DNA of 64,000 nt from an uncultured Sphingorhabdus sp. (GTDB taxonomy: Bacteria > Pseudomonadota > Alphaproteobacteria > Sphingomonadales > Sphingomonadaceae): contig CALMYW010000394.1 of assembly GCA_937873665.1 (NCBI GenBank), forward strand, positions 434,001-498,000. Direction: 5' to 3'. Positions 28,918 to 37,913 of this stretch are shown here, one piece after another (position 1 is the first letter of the stretch; each line of letters starts with the position of its first letter). A program made the translations under genes and the position numbers. A model generated the notes under the pieces. The model saw nothing but the letters and a program-made list of their open reading frames with translations, did not search any database and was not told the origin of the DNA.

Positions 28918-31056
28918 TTGACGGGCAGGAAGTTAATCGAGGGCGAGGCCGGCATGTCCCATTCCCGATACTTCAACCGTGAACTCAGCTGGTTGCAGTT
29001 CAACCGCCGCGTGCTTGAAGAGGCGTCCAATCGCAGCCACCCTTTGCTGGAGCGACTCCGCTTCCTGTCGATTTCGGGCAGCAACCTCGACGAATTTTTC
29101 ATGGTTCGTGTCGCTGGTCTGCGTGGTCAGCAAATCCGCAAGATCGAAGAACTCTCCGTAGACGGCATGACCGCGAGTGAACAGCTCGAGGCGGTGACCA
29201 TAGAGGCGGATGCGTTGATGGCAGACCAGCAAAAGCTGTGGCAGCAACTGCGCAAGCATCTGGCGAAAGAGGGTATCGCCGTTATCGATCCCTCAGAAAT
29301 CGGCAAAAAGGCCGAAGCAGCCGTTGAGCAACATTTCCGCGAGCAGATTCTGCCCGTTCTTACACCGCAGGTACTCGATCCCGGCCATCCATTTCCTTTC
29401 ATCCCCAATCTTGGACTGAGCGTCATCTTCGAGATGCGGCGGCTTCATGACAAGGAATTGGTGCGGCAGTTGATCATGATACCTTCGGCCCTGCCCCGCT
29501 TCATCCGCGTGCCCGGCTCACGACGGCGCTTTGTGCCTATTGAAGAATTGATCAAATCCTATGTCGGCCTTCTGTTTCCAGATCATAAATTGCTGGCGGC
29601 AGGCGCGTTTCGCATCCTTCGTGACAGCGACATAGAGGTTGAGGAAGAAGCCGAAGATCTTGTCCGCTATTTTCGCAGCGCGATCAAAAGGCGCCGACGC
29701 GGCCGGGTCATCAGGTTGAAAATGCAGCGCGGGCTGCCGTCACGCATTCAGAAACTGATCCGGCACGCCTTGGGTGGCGAGGAATCGATCGTAACCGAAA
29801 CAATCGGTTTTCTGGGCATTGGCGATCTGGCGCAACTGGTCGAAGAAGACCGAAAAGCCCTGAAATTCAAACCCTATACACCGCGATTTCCGGAACGCAT
29901 TTTGGAACAGGATGGCGATTGCTTCGCCGCAATCCGCCAGAAAGACATTGTCGTCCACCACCCCTATGAAAGCTTCGACGTCGTGCTCGCCTTCCTGCAA
30001 CAGGCGGCGGCTGATCCCGATGTTCTTGCGATCAAGCAGACCCTGTATCGCGCAGGCAAGCAATCTGCTGTTATCCGTGCCCTCTGCGATGCCGCAGAGG
30101 CCGGAAAATCCGTCACCGCTGTTGTCGAACTCAAGGCGCGCTTCGATGAAGAGCAGAATCTGATGTGGGCCTCGCAGCTTGAAAATTCGGGCGTGCAGGT
30201 AATTTACGGCTTCGTCGACATGAAGACGCATGCGAAAATTTCGATGGTCGTCCGACGGGAGAATGGCGGCATCAAAACCTACTGCCATTTTGGCACAGGC
30301 AATTACCACCCGATCACGGCACGGATTTACACCGACCTCAGTTTCTTCACCGCCGACCCCCGGCTGGGGCGCGATGCCGGGCAAATTTTCAATTTCGTCA
30401 CAGGTTATGTCGAACCGCACAACCTCGAGATGCTTTCCATGAGCCCGCTCGGGATGCGCGAGAAGATTATGGAACTGATCGACGCCGAAATCGCTTTCGC
30501 CCGCAACGGGCAACCCGCATCGCTTTGGGCCAAACTGAACTCACTGGTCGATCCACAGATCATCGAAAAGCTTTATGAAGCCAGCGAGGCGGGTGTCGAA
30601 ATTGACTTGGTTGTCCGCGGTATTTGCTGCCTGCGTCCCGGCGTAAAGGGCATGTCATCGCGAATCCGTGTCAAATCGATCGTTGGCCGCTTCCTCGAGC
30701 ACAGCCGGATATGGGCATTCGGCAATGGTCAGGAAATGCCAAATCCCGGTGCGCGCGTATATATTTCCTCTGCCGACTGGATGAGTCGCAATTTTGACCG
30801 GCGGGTTGAATATATGCTGCCGATCGAAAACCCGACGGTGCACGACCAGATCCTCGATCAGGTTATGGTCGCCAATCTGATCGACAATGAGCAAAGCTGG
30901 AAACTGACGCCGTCTGGTGAATATGTAAGGTTGAAACCGGAAGGCCGCCGTTTCAATCTCCACCAATATTTCATGACCAATCCGTCGCTGTCCGGTCGTG
31001 GCGGCGCCTTGGCCCAACGCAACGACGTTCCAAAGCTGGACCTCGTTCGCCAGTAA
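28918..31056 (+). CDS. ppk1: Polyphosphate kinase PPK1
   Basis: 712 residues. I chose the TTG at 28918 because GGGAGG lies 5 bases upstream; alternatives are TTG at 28897 and ATG at 28954. Domain order follows the family: N-domain with YFNRELSWLQFNRRVLEEA, head domain, then the catalytic C-domains. The autophosphorylated His is in DMKTHAKISMV and the second conserved His in LEHSRIWAFG. It polymerises the terminal phosphate of ATP into polyphosphate. The exopolyphosphatase gene follows after 15 bases, so the two form one operon. Confidence 0.95.
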   Translation: MTGRKLIEGEAGMSHSRYFNRELSWLQFNRRVLEEASNRSHPLLERLRFLSISGSNLDEFFMVRVAGLRGQQIRKIEELSVDGMTASEQLEAVTIEADALMADQQKLWQQLRKHLAKEGIAVIDPSEIGKKAEAAVEQHFREQILPVLTPQVLDPGHPFPFIPNLGLSVIFEMRRLHDKELVRQLIMIPSALPRFIRVPGSRRRFVPIEELIKSYVGLLFPDHKLLAAGAFRILRDSDIEVEEEAEDLVRYFRSAIKRRRRGRVIRLKMQRGLPSRIQKLIRHALGGEESIVTETIGFLGIGDLAQLVEEDRKALKFKPYTPRFPERILEQDGDCFAAIRQKDIVVHHPYESFDVVLAFLQQAAADPDVLAIKQTLYRAGKQSAVIRALCDAAEAGKSVTAVVELKARFDEEQNLMWASQLENSGVQVIYGFVDMKTHAKISMVVRRENGGIKTYCHFGTGNYHPITARIYTDLSFFTADPRLGRDAGQIFNFVTGYVEPHNLEMLSMSPLGMREKIMELIDAEIAFARNGQPASLWAKLNSLVDPQIIEKLYEASEAGVEIDLVVRGICCLRPGVKGMSSRIRVKSIVGRFLEHSRIWAFGNGQEMPNPGARVYISSADWMSRNFDRRVEYMLPIENPTVHDQILDQVMVANLIDNEQSWKLTPSGEYVRLKPEGRRFNLHQYFMTNPSLSGRGGALAQRNDVPKLDLVRQ

Positions 31057-31071
31057 GCCTATTCGCCGAAC

Positions 31072-32514
31072 ATGATCCAATCCCCCCGCGCCGTCATCGA
31101 CATCGGTTCGAACGCGATCCGTCTGGTCGTCTATGGCGGTCCCGCCCGTGCACCCATGCCCATCTACAACGAAAAAGCGCGTGTCGCGCTTGGGGAAAGC
31201 GTCGCAAAAAGCGGAGGGATAACACCCGAAACCATGGAGCAGGCTATCGCCGCCCTGCAGCGGTTTGATGCCCTGACAATTGCAATGAACGTCGGTGAGC
31301 GTCATGTCGTCGCCACCGAAGCTACCCGACAAGCCAAAAATGGCGGCGAGTTTCTGCTGCGGGCCGCCAAGGCAGGTGTGCCCATAGATCTCATCACAGG
31401 TGAGGAAGAAGCGCGTGCTTCAGCACTGGGCGTCGTTTGCGACATGCCATGGGCAACCGGATATGTCGCCGATCAGGGCGGCGGCAGCCTTGAACTGGCC
31501 AAGGTGGAAAATGGCGAACCGCAGCAACCGCTTTCCATGCCATTCGGGACGATACCGCTCTCCAAAAGCCCAGAATGCAGCCCCAAATCCATTGCGCACG
31601 ATATTGAAGAGAGGATCGAAGAGACCGACGGATTTGAGATCCGCAAAAATCTTCCCCTGCATCTTGTTGGCGGGGCATGGCGGACCCTTGCCCAATTGCA
31701 TATGCACGCAACCGGCTACCCGCTGACGATTTTGTCCAACTATTCGATGCCGCTGGATGCAGGCAAGACACTAGCGGAATTGGTCGCCAATCGATCGGCA
31801 ATGGAGCAATCGGGTGTCGTTTCGAACGCACGCCTGCCATTCATGTCGACAGCCTATTCGACCATGGAGGCACTGATACGTGTCTTTGAGCCGTCCGAAA
31901 TTATTGTCAGCGTCTATGGACTTCGCGAAGGCCTGCTTTTCGATCGCCTTTCAAGCGAGCAACGAAACGAAGATCCCCTGATCGCTGCCGCCCGGCACGA
32001 GGGCGCGCGCTTATCGAGATTCGCCTATCATGGAGACCGGATTGCGAACTGGATCGCGCCGATTTTCATGCATGACCCGCAACCGCTGCACCGGCTCCGC
32101 AAAGCGGTTTGCCTGCTTGCCGACAGCGCATGGAACAGCCACCCTGAGTATCGCGCAGAACATGCCGCCGAACTTGCGTTGGAAGGCAATTGGCCTGGTG
32201 TTACTGCATCGGATCGCGCCGTTATGGCAGCGGGGCTCTATGCATCCTATGGCGGCAAGAAAACCCGACCACCTTTATTGTCCCTGCTCGCAACCGATGA
32301 CCTGCTCGACCGCGCAACGCTGTGGGGGCTTGCAGTCCGGCTAGCCCAGCGCCTCGATGGTGGAACAGGCATTGGCCTGGAGGGCGTTGCCCTTATGCAG
32401 GAGAGCAAAAACCTGAATCTGCAATTCGAGCCGGAATTTGCCCATCTTGATTCACCCACGGTGCGGCGGCGTCTCAAACAGTTGAACGATATCTTTGTCG
32501 GGAAATCGACTTAG
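31072..32514 (+). CDS. ppx: Exopolyphosphatase (Ppx/GppA family)
   Basis: 480 residues. The N-terminal phosphate-binding motif VIDIGSNAIRLVVYGG, VVATEATRQAKNGGEFL, ITGEEEARASALGVV and DQGGGSLELAKVE are the actin-like ATPase motifs of Ppx/GppA. A C-terminal HD-like domain (AARHEGARLSRFAYHGDR region) follows. It hydrolyses terminal phosphate from polyphosphate or from pppGpp. Its position right after ppk1 indicates polyphosphate turnover. Confidence 0.93.
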   Translation: MIQSPRAVIDIGSNAIRLVVYGGPARAPMPIYNEKARVALGESVAKSGGITPETMEQAIAALQRFDALTIAMNVGERHVVATEATRQAKNGGEFLLRAAKAGVPIDLITGEEEARASALGVVCDMPWATGYVADQGGGSLELAKVENGEPQQPLSMPFGTIPLSKSPECSPKSIAHDIEERIEETDGFEIRKNLPLHLVGGAWRTLAQLHMHATGYPLTILSNYSMPLDAGKTLAELVANRSAMEQSGVVSNARLPFMSTAYSTMEALIRVFEPSEIIVSVYGLREGLLFDRLSSEQRNEDPLIAAARHEGARLSRFAYHGDRIANWIAPIFMHDPQPLHRLRKAVCLLADSAWNSHPEYRAEHAAELALEGNWPGVTASDRAVMAAGLYASYGGKKTRPPLLSLLATDDLLDRATLWGLAVRLAQRLDGGTGIGLEGVALMQESKNLNLQFEPEFAHLDSPTVRRRLKQLNDIFVGKST

Positions 32515-32611
32515 TTCACAATAGGACATTTCTGCATTCAACCCGCCACAGACATGGAAGATTCTTGATGTTAGCATAGCCTGGGTCAGACGATTTGGGC
32601 GGAGGGTAATT

Positions 32612-33346
32612 ATGGCAGTCATCGCGATCTACAGCCCCAAAGGCGGCGTCGGCAAATCGACCATGGCGGTGAACCTCGCCTGGTGTTCATCGACAATCAG
32701 CAATAAACGAACTTTGCTGTGGGAACTCGATCCGCAACGCGGTGCATCCTATCTTTTGGGGGAGGATGAAGAGCACGGGAAACCCGCTTTTTCGGTCTTC
32801 TCAAAAGACCGTCCGGCCAGTTCGATCATCACCGCAACCGAAATTGAAGGCCTTGATTTACTGCCTTCCGACGGCAGCTTGGTCGAACTCGATTCCTATT
32901 TCAGCCAGTTGGGCAAGAAACGCCGCCTCGCAAAAATCGCGGAAGGACTGCAAAGCGAATATCAGGTCATCATTCTCGACTGCCCGCCTGTCATGAACGA
33001 AGTCGCGCGACAGATCATGCGCGCCGCGGACCTGATAATAGTACCATTATCGCCTTCCCCGCTGGCTAGACGATCGCTTGATCTGGTTCGGCTGGAGCTA
33101 TCAAGAATCGTCAAATCGCATGCAGCGATATTACCAGTCTTCTCGATGATCGATCGTAGGCGATCCCTGCACCGTGACGCTTGTGCGGGACAACCCGACT
33201 GGCCGATCATTCCGATGTCGAGCGCGATCGAGCAGGTTGCTGTCCGCCGTGCCCCTATTGGTGCATTTCAGCGAAGTTGCCCCGCGTCAGCCGCCTTCAT
33301 AAATTTGTGGAAGGGTATCGAGGTGAAACTGGAGAAAATGCGATAA
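32612..33346 (+). CDS. ParA-family ATPase without a ParB partner
   Basis: 244 residues. The deviant Walker A motif SPKGGVGKST is at about residues 7-16, ELDPQRGASYLLG near residue 42, and Walker B is VIILDCPP near residue 118. The LIIVPLSPSPLARRSLDLVRLE segment is ParA-like. No ParB, centromere-like repeats or replication gene is nearby, and the C-terminus (WPIIPMSSAIEQVAVRRAPIGAF) is of the ParA/MipZ-like orphan kind. It might position a polyphosphate granule or another cargo; this is guesswork from its neighbours. Confidence 0.85.
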   Translation: MAVIAIYSPKGGVGKSTMAVNLAWCSSTISNKRTLLWELDPQRGASYLLGEDEEHGKPAFSVFSKDRPASSIITATEIEGLDLLPSDGSLVELDSYFSQLGKKRRLAKIAEGLQSEYQVIILDCPPVMNEVARQIMRAADLIIVPLSPSPLARRSLDLVRLELSRIVKSHAAILPVFSMIDRRRSLHRDACAGQPDWPIIPMSSAIEQVAVRRAPIGAFQRSCPASAAFINLWKGIEVKLEKMR

Positions 33347-33358
33347 CCGAAACGGTTG

Positions 33359-33398
33359 TTGTCATTTTACTATCTTGAAGCCTTAGCCAAACTGTCAC
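33359..33398 (+). promoter_or_regulatory. Tandem Pho-box-like half-sites ahead of receptor/phosphodiesterase operon
   Basis: On the + strand, half-sites lie exactly 11 bases apart: TTGTCAT (33359), CTATCTT (33370), CCTTAGC (33381, weak) and CTGTCAC (33392). The first and last are 6 of 7 or better against CTGTCAT/C. A CAGAAT -10-like hexamer at 33409-33414 is 10 bases after the last one, the spacing of E. coli PhoB promoters. The gene starts at 33469. Confidence 0.6.
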
Positions 33399-33439
33399 GA
33401 TACCCTCGCAGAATCGCAACAGCACCCGCCTAATGCGCG

Positions 33440-33461
33440 CCTCGCAATAACAACTGCGAGG
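33440..33461 (+). promoter_or_regulatory. 5' leader hairpin covering the ribosome-binding site
   Basis: CCTCGCA (33440-33446) pairs with TGCGAGG (33455-33461) around an 8-base loop. The right arm includes the GAGGG ribosome-binding site for the ATG at 33469, so folding would hide it. Possible translational control of the receptor gene; no known ligand motif is visible. Confidence 0.4.
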
Positions 33462-33468
33462 GAAAATC

Positions 33469-35691
33469 ATGCGTACCGCCACTCTCTTCCTGCTTTCGAC
33501 TTCGGCGCTCGTTTCAGCGCCGGCATTCGCCCAGCAAACAACACCTGCCGCTGATGAAGCAACTGCAGAAGGCGAGATTGTCGTCTTCGGCCAAGGCCAG
33601 ACCCGTCAGGTACAAGAACTCAAGACAGAAGATGTAACCATCCTCGCGCCCGGCACCAGCCCGTTGAAGGCAATCGAAAAGCTTCCCAGCGTGAATTTCC
33701 AGTCGGCTGACCCGTTCGGCACCTATGAATGGTCGAGCCGCGTCACCATTCGCGGGTTCAACCAAAACCAGCTTGGGTACACACTCGATGGCATTCCGCT
33801 CGGCGATTCAACCTATGGTAACAATAACGGCCTGCACATTGGCCGTGCGATTGCGCCTGAAAATATCGGCATCACCCGCGTTTCACAGGGCGCCGGCTCA
33901 ATCGGCACGCAATCGACCAACAATCTCGGCGGCACGCTGGAATTCTTCTCCTATGACCCGACCGATGGCTTTGGCGCTGATGCCAATCTGACGTACGGTT
34001 CGGAAAACACCATTCGTGCCTTTGCGCGCGTCAACTTTGGCGAGAGCGATGGCATTCGCGGTTTCATCTCCGGCACCTATCACAATGCGGAAAAATGGAA
34101 GGGCGGCGGTGACCAGCGTAACTGGATGATAAATGCGAAAGCGATCATCCCTGTGGGTGAGGCGGAATTCGACGCCTATTTCAGCTATTCGGATCGCGCC
34201 GAACAGGATTATCAGGATCTGTCGCTCGAGATGATCAACCGCCTCGGCTATGATCATGACAATTATTTCCCGGACTATGCAAAGGCCATCGCCGCAGCGC
34301 AGGGCGTTTTCGTCGCCCCGATCAACAATCTGGACGACAGCTATTATGATGCATCGGGCCTGCGCAAGGACACGCTGGCGGCTTATGGCCTGACGGCCCC
34401 GCTCGACGAGGGCGTGACCTTCAAGATCAAGGCTTATTACCACGACAACACCGGCCAGGGCACTTGGGGCACACCTTATGTTCCCAGCCCCAACGGCGTC
34501 CCGATGTCGGCGCGTACCACCGAATATGATATCCAGCGCGGCGGCGTATTCGGCTCACTGGAAGCCGAAGTCGGCGATCACAATATCAGCGTCGGCGGCT
34601 GGTATGAGCATAATGATTTCACCCAGGCGCGCCGTTTTTACGCCTACCAAAGCCTGACCACTCCGGGTCTCGATCACACCAAATTCCTGCGCAACCCGTT
34701 CTTCACGCAGTGGCTGTTCGATTTCAACACCGACACGCTGCAATATCATGTGCAGGACAAGATCAGCATGGGCGATCTGACGATCAACCTTGGATGGAAG
34801 GGTTTTCAGGTCAACAATGAGGCCGACCCGCGCGTTCAGGGTACGCTCGCTGCCGGCAAGATCAAGTCGCGCGACTGGTTCCAGCCGCATGCCGGCGTCG
34901 CTTATAAGCTGAGCGGCAATGCAGAGGTATTCGGTGGCTTTACGCAGGCCACCCGTGCCTTCGTTTCCTCAGCAACCAGCGGTCCTTTCTCAACCACACA
35001 GGCTGGTTTTGATGCACTGCGGACACGCGGCTTGAAGCCAGAGGAATCGGATACCTACGAGCTCGGCGCTCGTTTCAACAACGCGACCTTCAACGGCGTA
35101 TTGGGTGTCTACTTTGTCAACTTCCGCAACCGACTGCTCGGCATCCCGACCGGTCCCGGGATTGTCGGCAACCCGTCGATCCAGCAGAATGTTGGCTCGG
35201 TGCGTTCGCTCGGTTTCGAAGCAGCTGGCGATGTGCGGCTGGGTGGCGGGCTGACACTGTTTGCTTCCTATAGCTACAACGACGCGACCTATCGCGACAA
35301 TGTGATTGTACCGGGCGTGACCCCTGTCACCATCCCGACAAAAGGCAAAACGCTTGTCGATACGCCTAAGCACATGCTGAAGGGCGAAATTGCCTATGAC
35401 AGCGACAGCCTCTTTGGCCGCATCGGTGCCAATTATATGAGCAAGCGCTACTTCACCTACACCAACGACCAGTCGGTTGGCAGCCGCGTGCTCGTCGATG
35501 CAACGCTTGGCTATCGCTTCAACATGGGCATGCGCAAGCCGATCGAGGTTCAACTCAATGCAACCAACCTGTTCGACAAGCGCTATGTTTCGACCATCGG
35601 GTCGAACGGCTTTGGCAATAGCGGCGATAACCAGACCCTTCAGGCTGGTGCACCGCAACAGTTCTTTGTAACTGCAAAGGTCGGTTTCTGA
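33469..35691 (+). CDS. TonB-dependent outer membrane receptor
   Basis: 740 residues with a signal peptide (ATLFLLSTSALVSAPAFAQ). A TonB-box-like EGEIVVFGQ precedes the plug domain (KAIEKLPSVNFQSADPFGTYEWSSRVTIRGFNQNQLGYTLDG region), and the 22-strand barrel ends in aromatic FFVTAKVGF. It imports a ligand across the outer membrane using TonB energy. Its stop TGA shares a base with the start of the downstream phosphodiesterase gene, so the ligand may be the organophosphate substrate or product of that enzyme (inference). Confidence 0.93.
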   Translation: MRTATLFLLSTSALVSAPAFAQQTTPAADEATAEGEIVVFGQGQTRQVQELKTEDVTILAPGTSPLKAIEKLPSVNFQSADPFGTYEWSSRVTIRGFNQNQLGYTLDGIPLGDSTYGNNNGLHIGRAIAPENIGITRVSQGAGSIGTQSTNNLGGTLEFFSYDPTDGFGADANLTYGSENTIRAFARVNFGESDGIRGFISGTYHNAEKWKGGGDQRNWMINAKAIIPVGEAEFDAYFSYSDRAEQDYQDLSLEMINRLGYDHDNYFPDYAKAIAAAQGVFVAPINNLDDSYYDASGLRKDTLAAYGLTAPLDEGVTFKIKAYYHDNTGQGTWGTPYVPSPNGVPMSARTTEYDIQRGGVFGSLEAEVGDHNISVGGWYEHNDFTQARRFYAYQSLTTPGLDHTKFLRNPFFTQWLFDFNTDTLQYHVQDKISMGDLTINLGWKGFQVNNEADPRVQGTLAAGKIKSRDWFQPHAGVAYKLSGNAEVFGGFTQATRAFVSSATSGPFSTTQAGFDALRTRGLKPEESDTYELGARFNNATFNGVLGVYFVNFRNRLLGIPTGPGIVGNPSIQQNVGSVRSLGFEAAGDVRLGGGLTLFASYSYNDATYRDNVIVPGVTPVTIPTKGKTLVDTPKHMLKGEIAYDSDSLFGRIGANYMSKRYFTYTNDQSVGSRVLVDATLGYRFNMGMRKPIEVQLNATNLFDKRYVSTIGSNGFGNSGDNQTLQAGAPQQFFVTAKVGF

Positions 35692-37001
35692 TGCGCAGGA
35701 TGCCCCGCTTTATCGTCGCGCTGGCTGCGCTTGTTCCTGCCGCCAGTCAGGCCGAACCCGTGCTTTTAATCTCTATCGACGGGTTGCAACCCGCCGATGT
35801 GATCGAAGCCGAAAAGCGGGGCATCAACATCCCAAATCTGAAACGTTTCGTCAAAGAAGGTAGCTACGCCAGCGGCGTCACAGGCGTGCTGCCTTCGGTG
35901 ACCTATCCCAGCCACGCGACCCTGGTGACAGGTAAAAGTCCCGCCGAGCATGGCATAGTCGGCAATACCGGCTTTGATCCGATGCAGATAAACCAGTCGG
36001 GCTGGTACTGGTATGCCAGCGACTATAAGGTACCTACATTGTGGGATGCTGCAGCTAAGGCTGGCCTCAAGACCGCCAATGTCCACTGGCCCGTTACCGT
36101 CGGGCAAAACGCCATCCGCTACAACCTGCCGCAAATCTGGCGCACCGGGCATGAGGATGACGTCAAGCTGATGAAAGTACTGGCCACCCCTGGATTGGTG
36201 GACAAGCTGGAAGCATCACTAGGCGTTGCCTATGCCCAAGGTATTGATGAGAGCATCGCGGGTGACGAAAACCGGGCGCGTTTTGCCGAGGCACTGATCC
36301 TCTCTGAAAAGCCGGATTTCATGACCGCCTATTTCACCGCGCTCGATCATGAGCAGCATGAAAAAGGGCCGGACACAAAAGATGCCCACCAGATTCTCGA
36401 ACGCATCGACGCCATTGTGGGCAAATTGGTCGCGGCCCAACTGAAAGTGCATCCGGATGCGGTGATCGCGATCGCGTCGGATCATGGCTTTGCCGCGACC
36501 ACAACCGAGATCAACCTGTACCGCGCCTTTATCGATGCCGGGCTGATGATGCTGGGTGCCGATGGCAAAATCAAAGAGTGGCAGGCCGCCCCCTGGAACT
36601 CCGGCGGTTCGAGCGCCATCATGCTCGCTGATCCTGCCGATGAATCATTGGTCGCGCGCGTCGAAGCCCTGCTCAAAAAGCTGAAGTTCGATCCGGCAAA
36701 CCGGATTGCGGCTATAGCAGATCGCAACGAAATCGCTCAGATGGGCGGCAATCCGAAAGCCAGTTTCTACGTCAATTTTGAATTCGGTGCTTATGGAGGC
36801 GGCTTCAAAGGTAAAGATGCGCCCTTGGTCTCTGCATCGGGCAGCAAAGGCACGCATGGCTATTTCCAGTCGGGCGGGAATATGCGGTCTTCCTTCCTGA
36901 TTATGGGTAAAGGCGTCACCGCAGGCAAAAATCTTGGCGAGATTGACATGCGCAGCATCGCCCCGATGCTGGCTGACAAACTCGGCGTCGCGCTGCGCTG
37001 A
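35691..37001 (+). CDS. Ectonucleotide pyrophosphatase/phosphodiesterase-like enzyme
   Basis: 436 residues with a signal peptide (RFIVALAALVPAASQA). Alkaline-phosphatase superfamily metal sites: LISIDGLQP (Asp), nucleophile Thr in PSVTYPSHATLVTG, ALDHEQHEKGP (Asp/His), IAIASDHGFAAT (Asp-His) and SKGTHGY (His). This is the NPP pattern, splitting phosphodiesters or pyrophosphates such as nucleotides, NAD or phospholipid headgroups. It is probably periplasmic. TGATG coupling with the TonB receptor ties uptake and hydrolysis together. Confidence 0.9.
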   Translation: MRRMPRFIVALAALVPAASQAEPVLLISIDGLQPADVIEAEKRGINIPNLKRFVKEGSYASGVTGVLPSVTYPSHATLVTGKSPAEHGIVGNTGFDPMQINQSGWYWYASDYKVPTLWDAAAKAGLKTANVHWPVTVGQNAIRYNLPQIWRTGHEDDVKLMKVLATPGLVDKLEASLGVAYAQGIDESIAGDENRARFAEALILSEKPDFMTAYFTALDHEQHEKGPDTKDAHQILERIDAIVGKLVAAQLKVHPDAVIAIASDHGFAATTTEINLYRAFIDAGLMMLGADGKIKEWQAAPWNSGGSSAIMLADPADESLVARVEALLKKLKFDPANRIAAIADRNEIAQMGGNPKASFYVNFEFGAYGGGFKGKDAPLVSASGSKGTHGYFQSGGNMRSSFLIMGKGVTAGKNLGEIDMRSIAPMLADKLGVALR

Positions 37002-37049
37002 AGTCCGCCTTCCGGCTCAAAAACCCTGTTTGAATGTTGTGAACACAAA

Positions 37050-37067
37050 GAGTCACGATTCTGTCAT
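37050..37067 (+). promoter_or_regulatory. Pho-box-like element ahead of the response-regulator gene
   Basis: Two half-sites spaced 11 bases: GAGTCAC (37050-37056) and CTGTCAT (37061-37067, perfect). The gene start is at 37115. No strong -10 is obvious; TAGGAT at 37082-37087 is the best candidate, 14 bases downstream. Confidence 0.55.
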
Positions 37068-37114
37068 TTGAAGGTTGCAGTTAGGATTTAACTCAGACCT
37101 GCGGATTTTATGCC

Positions 37115-37792
37115 ATGACCGGATCGAAGACTGTTCTGTTCACTTCACAGAACCCTTCGCTGTTTGTCGAATTGCAACGGGCGCGGCCAAATCTTGCACT
37201 GGTCGCCATTGGATCAACCGTGCCTGCGCTGGAATCAGGCGGCGATATCTGGTGCTTTGTCGATTTCATTCTACCGGAAATTTCCGGGCTGGAAATGTGC
37301 AGGCGGCTGCGCGTCGACCCTGTTACACAGAAGTCTACCATCACGATGGTTTTCGATCAGGCCGACAAGGATATGCTGGTGCGCGCCATGCAGGCGGGCG
37401 CCGACGATTATGTCGTCGGCCAATTATCGCCTGAAGAGGTTTTGAGGCGTATCGAGCATGGTGCATCGCATGTCCTGCCCTCCGACACTTCGGAAAGGAT
37501 CGAATTGGGTGACGTGGTGGTTGAGCCGCAAGCCTATCGGGTGAAATATAAGGGACAGCGCGTCAATCTGGCCCCGAATGAATTTCAGCTGCTGCTGCAT
37601 TTCGCGCATAACCCCGACAAGGTTTTTTCGCGCGAAGATCTGATCCAGCTCTCCGGTAAACCACTCGATGAGATCGAAAGCCGGACGGTTGATGTGTGGA
37701 TCGGGCGCCTGCGCCGGGCGTTTAAAAAAGTCGGTGCGCCCGAGGTGATCCGCACAGTCCGTCCTATCGGCTATGTTTTTGAAATCCCCTGA
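37115..37792 (+). CDS. OmpR/PhoB-type regulator with degenerate receiver domain
   Basis: 225 residues. The C-terminal winged helix (about residues 130-225) is intact: NLAPNEFQLLLHFAHNPDKVFSRE and SRTVDVWIGRLRRAFKK, as in PhoB. The receiver keeps the Asp (CFVDFILPE, about residue 50), but it lacks the N-terminal acidic pair (LFTSQN where EDD is expected), the conserved Thr (Phe at residue 80) and the Lys-Pro pair (Gly-Gln at residues 102-103). It may be regulated without phosphorylation. No histidine kinase is adjacent. A Pho-box-like site upstream suggests it belongs to the Pho regulon. Confidence 0.88.
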   Translation: MTGSKTVLFTSQNPSLFVELQRARPNLALVAIGSTVPALESGGDIWCFVDFILPEISGLEMCRRLRVDPVTQKSTITMVFDQADKDMLVRAMQAGADDYVVGQLSPEEVLRRIEHGASHVLPSDTSERIELGDVVVEPQAYRVKYKGQRVNLAPNEFQLLLHFAHNPDKVFSREDLIQLSGKPLDEIESRTVDVWIGRLRRAFKKVGAPEVIRTVRPIGYVFEIP

Positions 37793-37913
37793 CCCAGCTG
37801 GCTGAAATATAGCTGCAACCAAATAGTCCCCAAATCGTCATCGCCCGGCCCATCGCACGTAACAGTCAGTCTGTAAGAGCAATCCGTCCCAGCCAAAACA
37901 GGGAGCGCGGACT

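Noticed and set aside
29740..30513. 257-residue open frame antisense to ppk1
   Set aside because: It lies inside a PPK1 domain with conserved catalytic residues on the other strand.
37075..37434. Alternative + strand open frame overlapping the regulator gene
   Set aside because: It is a different frame over the degenerate receiver; the frame at 37115 has a proper winged-helix domain.
37793..37913. Pho box directly before plcP
   Set aside because: CTGTAAG and TAACAG sequences near 37860-37880 are not in an 11-base direct-repeat arrangement; best phased matches score only 4-5 of 7, so I do not call a site.
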